This document shows, one piece after another, positions 1 to 7,026 of a stretch of 35,941 nt of DNA; the stretch's first letter is position 1, and every line of letters begins with the position of its first letter. The notes beneath the pieces are model-generated. The model saw only the letters and a program-made list of their open reading frames with translations, was not told the origin of the DNA and ran no database searches. A program made the translations under genes and the position numbers. Source of the DNA: an uncultured Christensenellaceae bacterium (GTDB taxonomy: Bacteria; Bacillota; Clostridia; Christensenellales; UBA3700); contig CALWHB010000016.1 of NCBI GenBank assembly GCA_944380275.1, forward strand, positions 1 through 35,941, in the 5' to 3' direction.

Positions 1-1667
1 TAAGGAAGCGAGGATTTCTGAACGATATCCTTCGTGTTCTTATAGAACGGATATACGCTGAGAGTGCCGAAGTCGCCGGCTTTCTGCTGCTTGTTGTTTT
101 TGGATTCAAGCATCTTCTCCATATTCTTGAGAACGCGCTTTGCTCTGTCATCGTCCGCAATGCCGTAAAGAACCGCCACAACGGTGTCAATCGACAGGTT
201 GTCCTCTGTGAAATCCTTGCTCTTGTAGTTGACGTAATAGCCCTTTTCTTCGTCCCACAACAGGTCGTTTATTGCCTTTTTGACTTTTACGTATTTTGCA
301 TAATAAGCATCTCCGTTGATGCCGCAGGCGTCGCAAAGCTCGCTCATTGCGAACAGAGCGCGCGCATAAAGAGCCTCGTCGTAAGTAACGTATGTGCTGC
401 GGAATACGTTGTCGCACCAGTCGCGGCGGTTGTACTCTCCGCCCTTGACGAGAAGTCCGGTAGAATCGGTTTCTTCCTCAAGCCTGTCGAGTACGAGTTT
501 TGCCGCCTCTATGATTGTGCCGCACGCGCACTCTTCTCTGAGTACGCCAAGGTCGCCTGTATGCACTACGTAATCGTAAATCATCGCAACGAAGAAGGAC
601 GGCGAATCGTAATGGTTTCCCCAATAGTTCTTGAAGTTGAACTTGACCGCGCTGGGACACTCTCCTTTCTTGTTGATGCCGTTTGCCAGCGTAACTATTT
701 CGTTGCGCACCAGCTGAGGTCTTACGGGCAGTACCGAAAGCACCGTCCAGTAAGCGTCGCGGTAATACGTTCTTGCAGGGAACTGATATACTATACCTGC
801 GAGGAATCCTTTGAACTTGCCCAGTTCTTTATAGTTGGAAATACTGCAGTTGAGCAGAGATTTGTAATAGGTTTCCATAAAATCGTCACCTTTTACGCAA
901 TCCGGGCAAACAAGTTCGTCAATATATTTCTGAGCCTCTTTGAGAGCGGCGTCGAAGTTGTTAAGACATTTCATTACGTCGCAGAACGTAAAGTCGTTTC
1001 TCGTGCCTGCGCTGAGTACGTATCTGAATTTCTTCAGCTCTCCGGCACGCAGTTTCGCACCGTACGAGAACTGGTTGTGGAAACCTCTCTCAGCCTCTCC
1101 TGCCTGCGCGCCCTCGCTGATTGCAAAATCAATATAAAAGTCGCCCAGCACGTCGCCGTGCAGTTTCGCGCTCTGTCCGTAAAAAGTCAGACCGTTCTTC
1201 TTGCTCTTTATAAATCCCGTAAGCACGGTCGCAATCGTCTTGGGACTAAGTCTGTTGGCAAGCAGCTGCTGAACGTAACTTTCGTAATTTATACCGAAGT
1301 TTATCGTATTGTCGAAAGTCAGGTCGCTCTTTGCCTCTACAGCCGTTTCTACATAAATCGCGTTGCTTTCGTTGTCGAGAAATTGAGTTACCGTAACTTT
1401 GCACTTGTCGTGTTCGATTTCTGTAATCTGTCTTTTTCCTTCCATCGTAACGACTTTGTCTTCCATATAGTCGAAAGGCACGCCGTCCACGGTATACATG
1501 CAATAAAAATTAGTGAATACGGAAAACTTGTTCATGACCGCGTATTTGGAGATTCCTCCTCTGCCGTCGAACTGCGCCGTTATACGGTTGTTGCTGACGT
1601 CGTAAAAAGCTCTCTCATGAAGTTTGCCGGTCGTGATTATCTTGCCGCTTTTGAGTTTGTAATTCAT
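1..1667 (-). CDS. Putative six-hairpin (alpha/alpha)6 glycoside hydrolase, 3' end outside window
   Basis: About 555 residues are visible and the frame stays open to the left edge. The start is the ATG at 1665-1667, preceded by GGGAGAAA. The first 270 or so residues look like a beta-sandwich domain. From about residue 280 the protein becomes a helical, aromatic-rich catalytic-type domain with YYRDAYW near residue 300 and WGNHYDSPSFF further on. This pattern resembles the six-hairpin glycosidases (glycogen-debranching, GH63, GH78-like and trehalase-like groups), in which Asp/Glu on loops of a helical barrel do the catalysis. I cannot assign a GH family or substrate. No signal peptide is visible, so a cytoplasmic enzyme acting on imported oligosaccharides is likely. 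It lies 19 bp after the preceding oxidoreductase gene, at the distal end of the uronate operon, which suggests it releases a uronate-containing sugar. The fold is moderately sure and the substrate is inference. Confidence 0.6.
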   Translation of the reverse strand, partial: MNYKLKSGKIITTGKLHERAFYDVSNNRITAQFDGRGGISKYAVMNKFSVFTNFYCMYTVDGVPFDYMEDKVVTMEGKRQITEIEHDKCKVTVTQFLDNESNAIYVETAVEAKSDLTFDNTINFGINYESYVQQLLANRLSPKTIATVLTGFIKSKKNGLTFYGQSAKLHGDVLGDFYIDFAISEGAQAGEAERGFHNQFSYGAKLRAGELKKFRYVLSAGTRNDFTFCDVMKCLNNFDAALKEAQKYIDELVCPDCVKGDDFMETYYKSLLNCSISNYKELGKFKGFLAGIVYQFPARTYYRDAYWTVLSVLPVRPQLVRNEIVTLANGINKKGECPSAVKFNFKNYWGNHYDSPSFFVAMIYDYVVHTGDLGVLREECACGTIIEAAKLVLDRLEEETDSTGLLVKGGEYNRRDWCDNVFRSTYVTYDEALYARALFAMSELCDACGINGDAYYAKYVKVKKAINDLLWDEEKGYYVNYKSKDFTEDNLSIDTVVAVLYGIADDDRAKRVLKNMEKMLESKNNKQQKAGDFGTLSVYPFYKNTKDIVQKSSLP

Positions 1668-1686
1668 AGTTTTCTCCCGAAAAATG

Positions 1687-2850
1687 TTACTTTACGCTGG
1701 ATTTTTTCTCTTCTTCTATTCTCTTGTCAAGCTCTTTGATGTAAAGGTCCTCGTCGTAAGGATATACGACCTCTTTGCCCGTCCATGCAGAAAGGTGAAT
1801 CGCGTTGGAGAATCCCAAACCGTTGAGTCCGTCCGCATAAGGAGCTACCAGCTTGTCCGTCTTGCCCAGAACGACTTCCGAGAAGTTGCGTATGACGACG
1901 ATGTGCTGCTGCTCTATTATGCCTTTGATAATGTCTACAAGTCCCAGCTGATATTTGGAAACCTTGTTGGGTATCTTGCCCATAAAAACTTTGTTCGTCT
2001 TTGAGAATTCGGGTTCCGCTACGCTGTTTTCGGTAAACTTCAGTTTCATGCTGACGTCGTTGCTGCCTTCGATGACGATTTTGCCGCCGTCGCCGGTGAT
2101 TTCAAGTCTGTTGGTGCCGGGAGCGTCATGTGTTGAAGTGATAAACACACCCGTCGCGCCGTTTTCAAACTCGCATACTGCCGTAACGTCGTTTTCTACG
2201 TTAATCTTTCTGCCTACCGTCTTTGCGTTGCTCCATACCTTCTTTATAGGAGTGCCTGCAAGCCAGGTGAAAAGGTCGAGCTGATGCGGGTCCTGATTGA
2301 TGAGAACGCCGCCGCCTTCTCCTGCCCACGTTCCTCTCCAGCCGCCCTGGTCGTAATATGCCTGCGGACGGTACCAGTTGGTGATAATCCATACTATGCG
2401 CTTGAGATTGCCCAGTCTTCCTGACTCTATAATCTCTTTCGCTTTCTTGTAAACTTTATTGGTACGCTGATTGTAAAGAAGACCGAATTTGAGTTGCGGC
2501 TTTGTCTTGCCGAATTCTGCCGCCTCTCTTACCGCCTTTGTGAACACGCCCGCAGGCTTGTCGCAAAGCACGTTGAGGTCTGCCTTGAGCGCGTCTATTG
2601 CAATCGACGGATGAGCATAGTGAGGAGTGTCTATTATGACTGCGTCGATAAGTTTGCTTGCAAACATCTCTTTGTAATCGCTGAAGATTTTTACTCCCGG
2701 AAGAGCGGTTTCTGCCCACTTTCTGCGGTCTTCTGCTATATCGCATACCGCGACCAGCTGACCGTTCTTGTCCATGCCCTTGAAAAGCCTTTTAGCATAA
2801 TTGCTGCCTTGTTTGCCGATGCCAACGATACCGTATCTGACCTTGTCCAT
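1687..2850 (-). CDS. Gfo/Idh/MocA family NAD(P)-dependent sugar oxidoreductase (paralogue A)
   Basis: This 387-residue protein has the Rossmann motif GIVGIGKQG at residues 7-15 and a variant of the family EKP motif, DKP, at residues 97-99. A C-terminal Gfo/Idh beta-sheet domain carries the GGGVLINQDPHQLDL stretch around residues 180-192, where His189 sits at the usual catalytic histidine position. Family members oxidise or reduce a ring hydroxyl of sugars, inositols or glycosides with NAD(P). It closely resembles the gene at 3825-4967: both have a YR-x-Q-x-YY...GGWR...W-x-GEGGG block and an ENDVTA stretch. The two are therefore probably paralogues flanking the TIM-barrel gene. The start overlaps the stop of the upstream isomerase gene as TAATG, so the two are translationally coupled, with GGAG in front. 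The substrate cannot be read from sequence; a uronide or keto-glycoside is inferred from context. Confidence 0.88.
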   Translation of the reverse strand: MDKVRYGIVGIGKQGSNYAKRLFKGMDKNGQLVAVCDIAEDRRKWAETALPGVKIFSDYKEMFASKLIDAVIIDTPHYAHPSIAIDALKADLNVLCDKPAGVFTKAVREAAEFGKTKPQLKFGLLYNQRTNKVYKKAKEIIESGRLGNLKRIVWIITNWYRPQAYYDQGGWRGTWAGEGGGVLINQDPHQLDLFTWLAGTPIKKVWSNAKTVGRKINVENDVTAVCEFENGATGVFITSTHDAPGTNRLEITGDGGKIVIEGSNDVSMKLKFTENSVAEPEFSKTNKVFMGKIPNKVSKYQLGLVDIIKGIIEQQHIVVIRNFSEVVLGKTDKLVAPYADGLNGLGFSNAIHLSAWTGKEVVYPYDEDLYIKELDKRIEEEKKSSVK

Positions 2851-3797
2851 TATTTATTCTCCTTTTCGACTTCGTCGATTATTTCTTTGAGTCCTTTATA
2901 CTGCCAGGTGAAGATGTCTTTTCTCGTAACGCTCTGCATCGGAGCTATGCCCTTTGCGGCGTTGATGCGTTTGAATACCTTGTTCCAGTTGCCTACGTAC
3001 GGGAGCATCCAGGTTATCCAGCCCAGCATATAGAACAGCTTTTTGTGGTCTGCGTACTTGCCGGTATGCGGTTCAAGCGTCATGAAACCTTCGTATTTGC
3101 GGTTTACGATAAGGTCCTTTATCATCTCCTTGTAATTGCCAAGTCCCAGTCCTATCGGAACTTCGACCTTTTCGGGAGAGCAATCCTTTATATGATAATA
3201 AACGACGTAATCCTTGAGCATCTCGTAAGCCTTGGGAACGTTTACTCCGCACTGTATGAAGTTGGACGCGTCGAAAGCAAGCTGGAACTGCGGATGATTG
3301 ATAGCATTGTAAAGCTCAAGGCATCTCTCAGGAGTGTCGCCGTATATTCTCTTCTCGTTCTCGTGAAGAAGAATAACGTCAGTACCCTCGACGACTTTGA
3401 GGAATCCCTGAATTTTCTTTACCACCTCAGGGAAATATGCCTTGTAATCGCCGCTTGCCTTGACCCTGAAAGAGAACATCCTTATGTATTTGCAGTCCAT
3501 ATCCTTGCAGATTTTTACAAGCTCTTTGAGTTTGTTGAGCTGCGACTGATAAGCCTCCTCGTCGTAAAGACCTATCTTGCCTATCGGAGAACCGATAGAG
3601 GAGAATTTGATGCCGGCATTGTCCAGACGCGGCTTTATCGTACTTCTGAACTCCTGCTCGGTATAATTGGCGATATTCTTGCCGTCCACAACTCTGGGAC
3701 AGAGATAGCTTTCGCCGAACTCTTTTATCAGTTTTATCTGTTCGTCCAGATTAGAACTTACTTCGTCGTAAAAACCTGAAATTTTAATGTTTGCCAT
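2850..3797 (-). CDS. Sugar phosphate isomerase/epimerase-like TIM barrel (AP endonuclease 2 superfamily)
   Basis: This 315-residue protein has the layout of xylose-isomerase-like TIM barrels (IolE, IolI, YcjR relatives). Candidate metal ligands appear in order: Glu146 in HENEK, Asp176 in FDASNF, His202 in YYHIKD and Glu242 in TLEPH. These enzymes bind one divalent metal and catalyse enolisation, epimerisation, dehydration or elimination on keto-sugars. It is sandwiched between two Gfo/Idh/MocA paralogues and coupled by TAATG to the downstream one. In known pathways such as the E. coli ycj cluster and inositol catabolism, this enzyme class acts on the keto product of a Gfo/Idh/MocA dehydrogenase. 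That makes epimerisation or beta-elimination of a keto-glycoside the favoured job, though this is inference. The C-terminal tail after about residue 255 is longer than a minimal barrel needs. Confidence 0.85.
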   Translation of the reverse strand: MANIKISGFYDEVSSNLDEQIKLIKEFGESYLCPRVVDGKNIANYTEQEFRSTIKPRLDNAGIKFSSIGSPIGKIGLYDEEAYQSQLNKLKELVKICKDMDCKYIRMFSFRVKASGDYKAYFPEVVKKIQGFLKVVEGTDVILLHENEKRIYGDTPERCLELYNAINHPQFQLAFDASNFIQCGVNVPKAYEMLKDYVVYYHIKDCSPEKVEVPIGLGLGNYKEMIKDLIVNRKYEGFMTLEPHTGKYADHKKLFYMLGWITWMLPYVGNWNKVFKRINAAKGIAPMQSVTRKDIFTWQYKGLKEIIDEVEKENK

Positions 3798-3824
3798 GTC
3801 TTTTATATCCTCCTCATCGGCAAT

Positions 3825-4967
3825 TTACTTTATCTTTTTCTCGCTTTCTATTTTTTCAGCGAGCATTTTTTCGTATTCGTCCGGGTCGACGGGGACCTTC
3901 ACTTCGCAACCTTTCCACGCCGACATGTTTATCGCGTTGATTATGTTGAGCGCGTTCAGTCCTTCCTCTCCCCTTGCTCTGAGCAAAGTCCTGTCTTTCT
4001 TCTCAACTGCGTTGACAAAATCTCTGAGTATATTGCATTGCTGACCGTAAAGCGCGTCCGTCAGATAGCCTTTAAGCCCGTAATACATGCTCTTCTTTGT
4101 ATATTTCTTATCAGCCCTGTTGCCGTAATCCCTGGTCGCCCTTGCGTTGACTTCTTTCTCGTCCATCCTGAGGAACTTGCATACCGCCTTGTGCCTCGTG
4201 ATAGTCAGAGTCCCTTTTGACCCCACTATGACAAGCCTGTTTTCTCCCGGCAGTTCGTGAGTGGACGCCGTGAATACGCAATCAAAATCCTTATACAGAA
4301 AGAGCGCGGTAACGTCGTTTTCGGTAGTGATGTTTCTGCCTGACGTCTTGCATCTTGCGACTATTCTTTCCGGCATCCCCAAAAGCCATTGCAATATGTC
4401 AAGCTGATGCACGCATTGATTTATCAGAGTGCCGCCGCCTTCGCCCGACCAACTTGCCCTCCAGCCGCCCATATTGTAATAATACTGCGTTCTGTACCAG
4501 TCCGTAACCGTAAAAGACGCTCTCTGCAAATCGCCCAGTCTGCCGCTTTCTATTATCTTTTTTGCCCTTGCGTATATGCAGTTGCTGCGCTGATTGTACA
4601 TTATCGCAAATATCGCCTCAGGATGCGCCTTTGCGGTTTCTATCAGCGATTGCGCGTCCTTTACCGTAACCGTAATCGGCTTTTCTACAAGCACGCTTAT
4701 CCCTTTTTCAAGAGCCTTTTTTGCAAGTGCGGAGTGAGAATAATGCGGCGTCGCAACGACGAGCGCATCCGGTTTTGCATCTGAAAGCATCTTGTCGAAA
4801 TCTGTATAAACGGCTACGTGCGCATGTTTTTTTCCGAAAGCGTCAGCCACGGCTGCATCTGTATCGCATACGGCGACGAGCTTTGCGTTCGCGACCGCGC
4901 CTTTGCAGAAATTAGACGCGTGTTTTCCTCCCATGCGGCCTATGCCGACAACGGCAACCCTTATCAT
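3825..4967 (-). CDS. Gfo/Idh/MocA family NAD(P)-dependent sugar oxidoreductase (paralogue B)
   Basis: This 380-residue protein has the N-terminal dinucleotide motif VVGIGRMGG at residues 6-14, the canonical EKP motif at residues 95-97 and a GGGTLINQCVHQLDI block that contains the presumed catalytic histidine. It is clearly similar to the product of 1687-2850 across the central and C-terminal domain, including a KT-x-GR-x-I...ENDVTA stretch and STHELPGENRL. One difference is that the EKP Glu is kept here but is Asp in paralogue A, so the two may handle different substrates or opposite redox directions. The ATG overlaps the TGA of the upstream GDPD-like gene by 4 bp (ATGA). The TIM-barrel gene follows after 27 bp. 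Its likely role is oxidation or reduction of a sugar hydroxyl in the cytoplasm; the exact substrate is unknown. Confidence 0.88.
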   Translation of the reverse strand: MIRVAVVGIGRMGGKHASNFCKGAVANAKLVAVCDTDAAVADAFGKKHAHVAVYTDFDKMLSDAKPDALVVATPHYSHSALAKKALEKGISVLVEKPITVTVKDAQSLIETAKAHPEAIFAIMYNQRSNCIYARAKKIIESGRLGDLQRASFTVTDWYRTQYYYNMGGWRASWSGEGGGTLINQCVHQLDILQWLLGMPERIVARCKTSGRNITTENDVTALFLYKDFDCVFTASTHELPGENRLVIVGSKGTLTITRHKAVCKFLRMDEKEVNARATRDYGNRADKKYTKKSMYYGLKGYLTDALYGQQCNILRDFVNAVEKKDRTLLRARGEEGLNALNIINAINMSAWKGCEVKVPVDPDEYEKMLAEKIESEKKIK

Positions 4968-5617
4968 TTATTCTCCTTTTCCGCAAGACGCGTTTCAAAC
5001 CTTATGGTAGACGCGACTACGGGATAGTTTGTCGTAATGTTTGCAGGTTCGAGCGGAACCAGTCTTTTGAGTTCTTTGTAACTGTCAACGGTGAATATCG
5101 ACAGTTTTACGCCGTACTTTTTGCACTCTGCGAGGAAAGCGTCGGTTATGTACATCTTGTTGACGTTGAGCCCTGCAAAATGCGGATTGTTTACGTCGTC
5201 GAGAGCTTTCTTTATCTTTGCTACGTTTTTAGCTTTGTACGGCAATCCTTTTATTCTGTTCACCCACGCCTCTCCTTCTGTAAGAACGTCGCTGTCGGTA
5301 AGCCTTACCGAACCCGTGAATATCAAAAGGTCTGTTACTTCCATCTCTTTTGCAAGCTTAATCACGTCCGCAACGAGTCCTCTTCCTTTGAGGTCGCAGT
5401 TTATCTTCACGTTGTTCTTGCGTGCGAACGCAAATGCCTGCGCAAGCGTGATTTTCTTCCTGTAAGAAAACGGAGCGGGCAGATGACTGAGGTACAGAAG
5501 TCCGCCTCTTCTGTGTACGTCGACTTCGATGGCGTCCGCTTTGAAAGTGCTTATGTTTTCAAAGTAGATTTTCGAATTGCGCCCCGTTCCCAGCGCGCCG
5601 CCGTGTGCCGTAATCAT
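4964..5617 (-). CDS. Glycerophosphodiester phosphodiesterase (GDPD)-like protein
   Basis: This 217-residue protein has the GDPD layout: an N-terminal AHGG with His5, YFENISTF with Glu and Asn, then IEVDVH with the Glu-x-Asp metal pair, SHLPAPF at the second catalytic His, and CDLKG in place of the usual E-x-K strand. The family hydrolyses glycerophosphodiesters and some sugar phosphodiesters with a divalent metal. The Arg of the hallmark HRG is Gly here, which removes a usual phosphate ligand and suggests an altered substrate or weakened activity. No signal peptide is visible, so it is probably cytoplasmic. It overlaps both neighbours by ATGA (PHP gene upstream, oxidoreductase downstream), so it is made together with them. 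A phosphodiester-bearing glycoside as substrate is inference. Confidence 0.72.
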   Translation of the reverse strand: MITAHGGALGTGRNSKIYFENISTFKADAIEVDVHRRGGLLYLSHLPAPFSYRKKITLAQAFAFARKNNVKINCDLKGRGLVADVIKLAKEMEVTDLLIFTGSVRLTDSDVLTEGEAWVNRIKGLPYKAKNVAKIKKALDDVNNPHFAGLNVNKMYITDAFLAECKKYGVKLSIFTVDSYKELKRLVPLEPANITTNYPVVASTIRFETRLAEKENK

Positions 5618-6576
5618 CTCTCTCCTCCCGTATAAAACGCGCTTGTTATCGCAAGCAACTGCTCTTCGCGTTTTCTCTCTCCGTATACTTCGACCGTGCA
5701 GTATTTTGCAAACGCCGTCTTTATCTTGACCTTTTTACCGAACTCCAGCGGCGTTGACACTACGCCTTTGTCCGTATGCAGTTCCGCCCTAATCAGCCTC
5801 GTCGGCTTGTCTGAGCGGTAATCTTTTATCGGATTGCAGATTATCTCTATATCTGCCTCTCCTGTTGGAAGTACGCTGCCTGTAACGTATTCCTTTTCTC
5901 CGACGACCGCCTTGCAATCGACCGACACTCCTACCGTTATAAAAGTCGCACCGCTCTTTATCCCGCGCATCAACGCGTCTGCGTCCGCGTTTTCCGCTCC
6001 TACGTACGTGTACGCGTACGACGGCGGTATATCGTCACGGTTATGCCAGTCGTAACCGTAAACTGCGGCAATTCTCAGCCCTCTGTCAAGCAACGAGTAC
6101 CATTGTTCTCTCTGCTGACGCGCCGCAACTCCCTCGTTGGGATAATAATGCGACCATACCTCGTAATTGTTTACGCCCGCAACGCTCTCAATGTCGTAAT
6201 CGCAATGACATCCGCTACATACGGGATAACCCATACGCCTTGGGTGTGCCAGCGCGACAATATCGCCTTTTTCCCTGGCTCTTTTTATCTTTTCAGCAAC
6301 GTTTTCAGGAGTAATGTCCCTCCAGAGTACGTCGCTGCTGCCGCCGATGACCGTGAGATGTCCCCAAAAGGTGGTCCACTCAATCCCACGCAACACGGTA
6401 AGTCCTGCTTTTTCGCCTGCCTTGACCGCTCTTTCAACTCCAGCGGTCGTGTTGTGGTCTGTGAGCGCGATTGCGTCATATCCGCACTCTTTTGCCCTCT
6501 CCACAAGCTCTTCCGGCGTCATCTTGCCGTCCGACAAGGTCGTGTGAGTATGCAGTTCGCATCTGTAATATCTCAT
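5614..6576 (-). CDS. CehA/McbA-type PHP-domain metallohydrolase
   Basis: This 320-residue protein begins directly with a PHP active site: ELHTHTTLSDG (His9, His11), then LTDHNTT, a Glu in GIEWTTFWGH, AHPRR, and YDWHNRDD near residue 175. These motifs supply the multi-metal cluster of PHP phosphoesterases. The order and spacing resemble the CehA/McbA group, whose members hydrolyse esters, carbamates or phosphoesters. A short Cys/His-rich segment, VCSGCHCDYD, lies between the AHP and DWH motifs. The C-terminal 90 residues look like a small beta-rich domain. The ATG directly abuts the TAA of the upstream gene, and the downstream GDPD-like gene overlaps by ATGA. CehA/McbA proteins often carry an N-terminal beta-sandwich that is missing here and appears to be encoded by the upstream gene. 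The substrate is unknown. Confidence 0.82.
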   Translation of the reverse strand: MRYYRCELHTHTTLSDGKMTPEELVERAKECGYDAIALTDHNTTAGVERAVKAGEKAGLTVLRGIEWTTFWGHLTVIGGSSDVLWRDITPENVAEKIKRAREKGDIVALAHPRRMGYPVCSGCHCDYDIESVAGVNNYEVWSHYYPNEGVAARQQREQWYSLLDRGLRIAAVYGYDWHNRDDIPPSYAYTYVGAENADADALMRGIKSGATFITVGVSVDCKAVVGEKEYVTGSVLPTGEADIEIICNPIKDYRSDKPTRLIRAELHTDKGVVSTPLEFGKKVKIKTAFAKYCTVEVYGERKREEQLLAITSAFYTGGER

Positions 6577-7026
6577 TTATTCGACCTCTATCTTCAGCGA
6601 AACGGTTATCGTATCGGTTACTATACAGGTAACGCTCACTATAAACGTCCAGTCGCCGCTCTTTATTTCGCACGGATAAAAGCCTCCTTGGGCATCATCC
6701 GCACTTATCGTGAAATTCTGTCTGTTGTCACCTCTGTGAGCCGTTCCGACAGCCCCGTCAGGAGAATCTATCGAAAAGGACAGATGGTTGTCTACCGGCA
6801 GACATGCGCGCATCTCGCCTTTGCTCATAAGCGGTTCTCCCGCCTGTTTCAGCATGCTTTCTTCTATCAGAGCAAGCCCGTATTCTTCGTCAAAATTATA
6901 CTTGGGGTCGTAAGAAACGCTTATATGCATCTTCTCCGCCTTTTCCGGCACCCGGAAAGGTATTCTGACGTGCGTACTCTGATTTTTGCGCGTTATTTCG
7001 TATTGTCCTTCGAGAACGGTCTGCAT
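6577..7026 (-). CDS. Small beta-sandwich protein, likely detached N-terminal domain of the PHP hydrolase
   Basis: This 149-residue protein has no signal peptide and a strand-rich composition. Its C-terminal half contains GAVGTAHRGDNRQNFTIS, then GGFYPCEIKSGDWTFIVSV. A similar order (hydroxyl- or Arg-rich turn, Q/F-TIS, G-[FY]-x-P-x-x-I-x-x-G-x-W-x-[IV]) is found, to my knowledge, in the beta-sandwich domain that precedes the PHP domain in many CehA/McbA-like proteins. It stands immediately upstream of the PHP gene with its TAA touching the next ATG, and its own start overlaps the upstream stop as TAATG. The simplest reading is that the two polypeptides form one enzyme. It could instead be an independent sugar-binding protein. 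No catalytic motif is visible. Confidence 0.6.
   Translation of the reverse strand: MQTVLEGQYEITRKNQSTHVRIPFRVPEKAEKMHISVSYDPKYNFDEEYGLALIEESMLKQAGEPLMSKGEMRACLPVDNHLSFSIDSPDGAVGTAHRGDNRQNFTISADDAQGGFYPCEIKSGDWTFIVSVTCIVTDTITVSLKIEVE

Noticed and set aside
561..1739. Long plus-strand open frame (392 codons) opposite the glycoside hydrolase
   Set aside because: The minus strand carries a better gene with a ribosome binding site and domain motifs. The plus frame has no motif and no matching ribosome binding site, so it is a codon-bias shadow.
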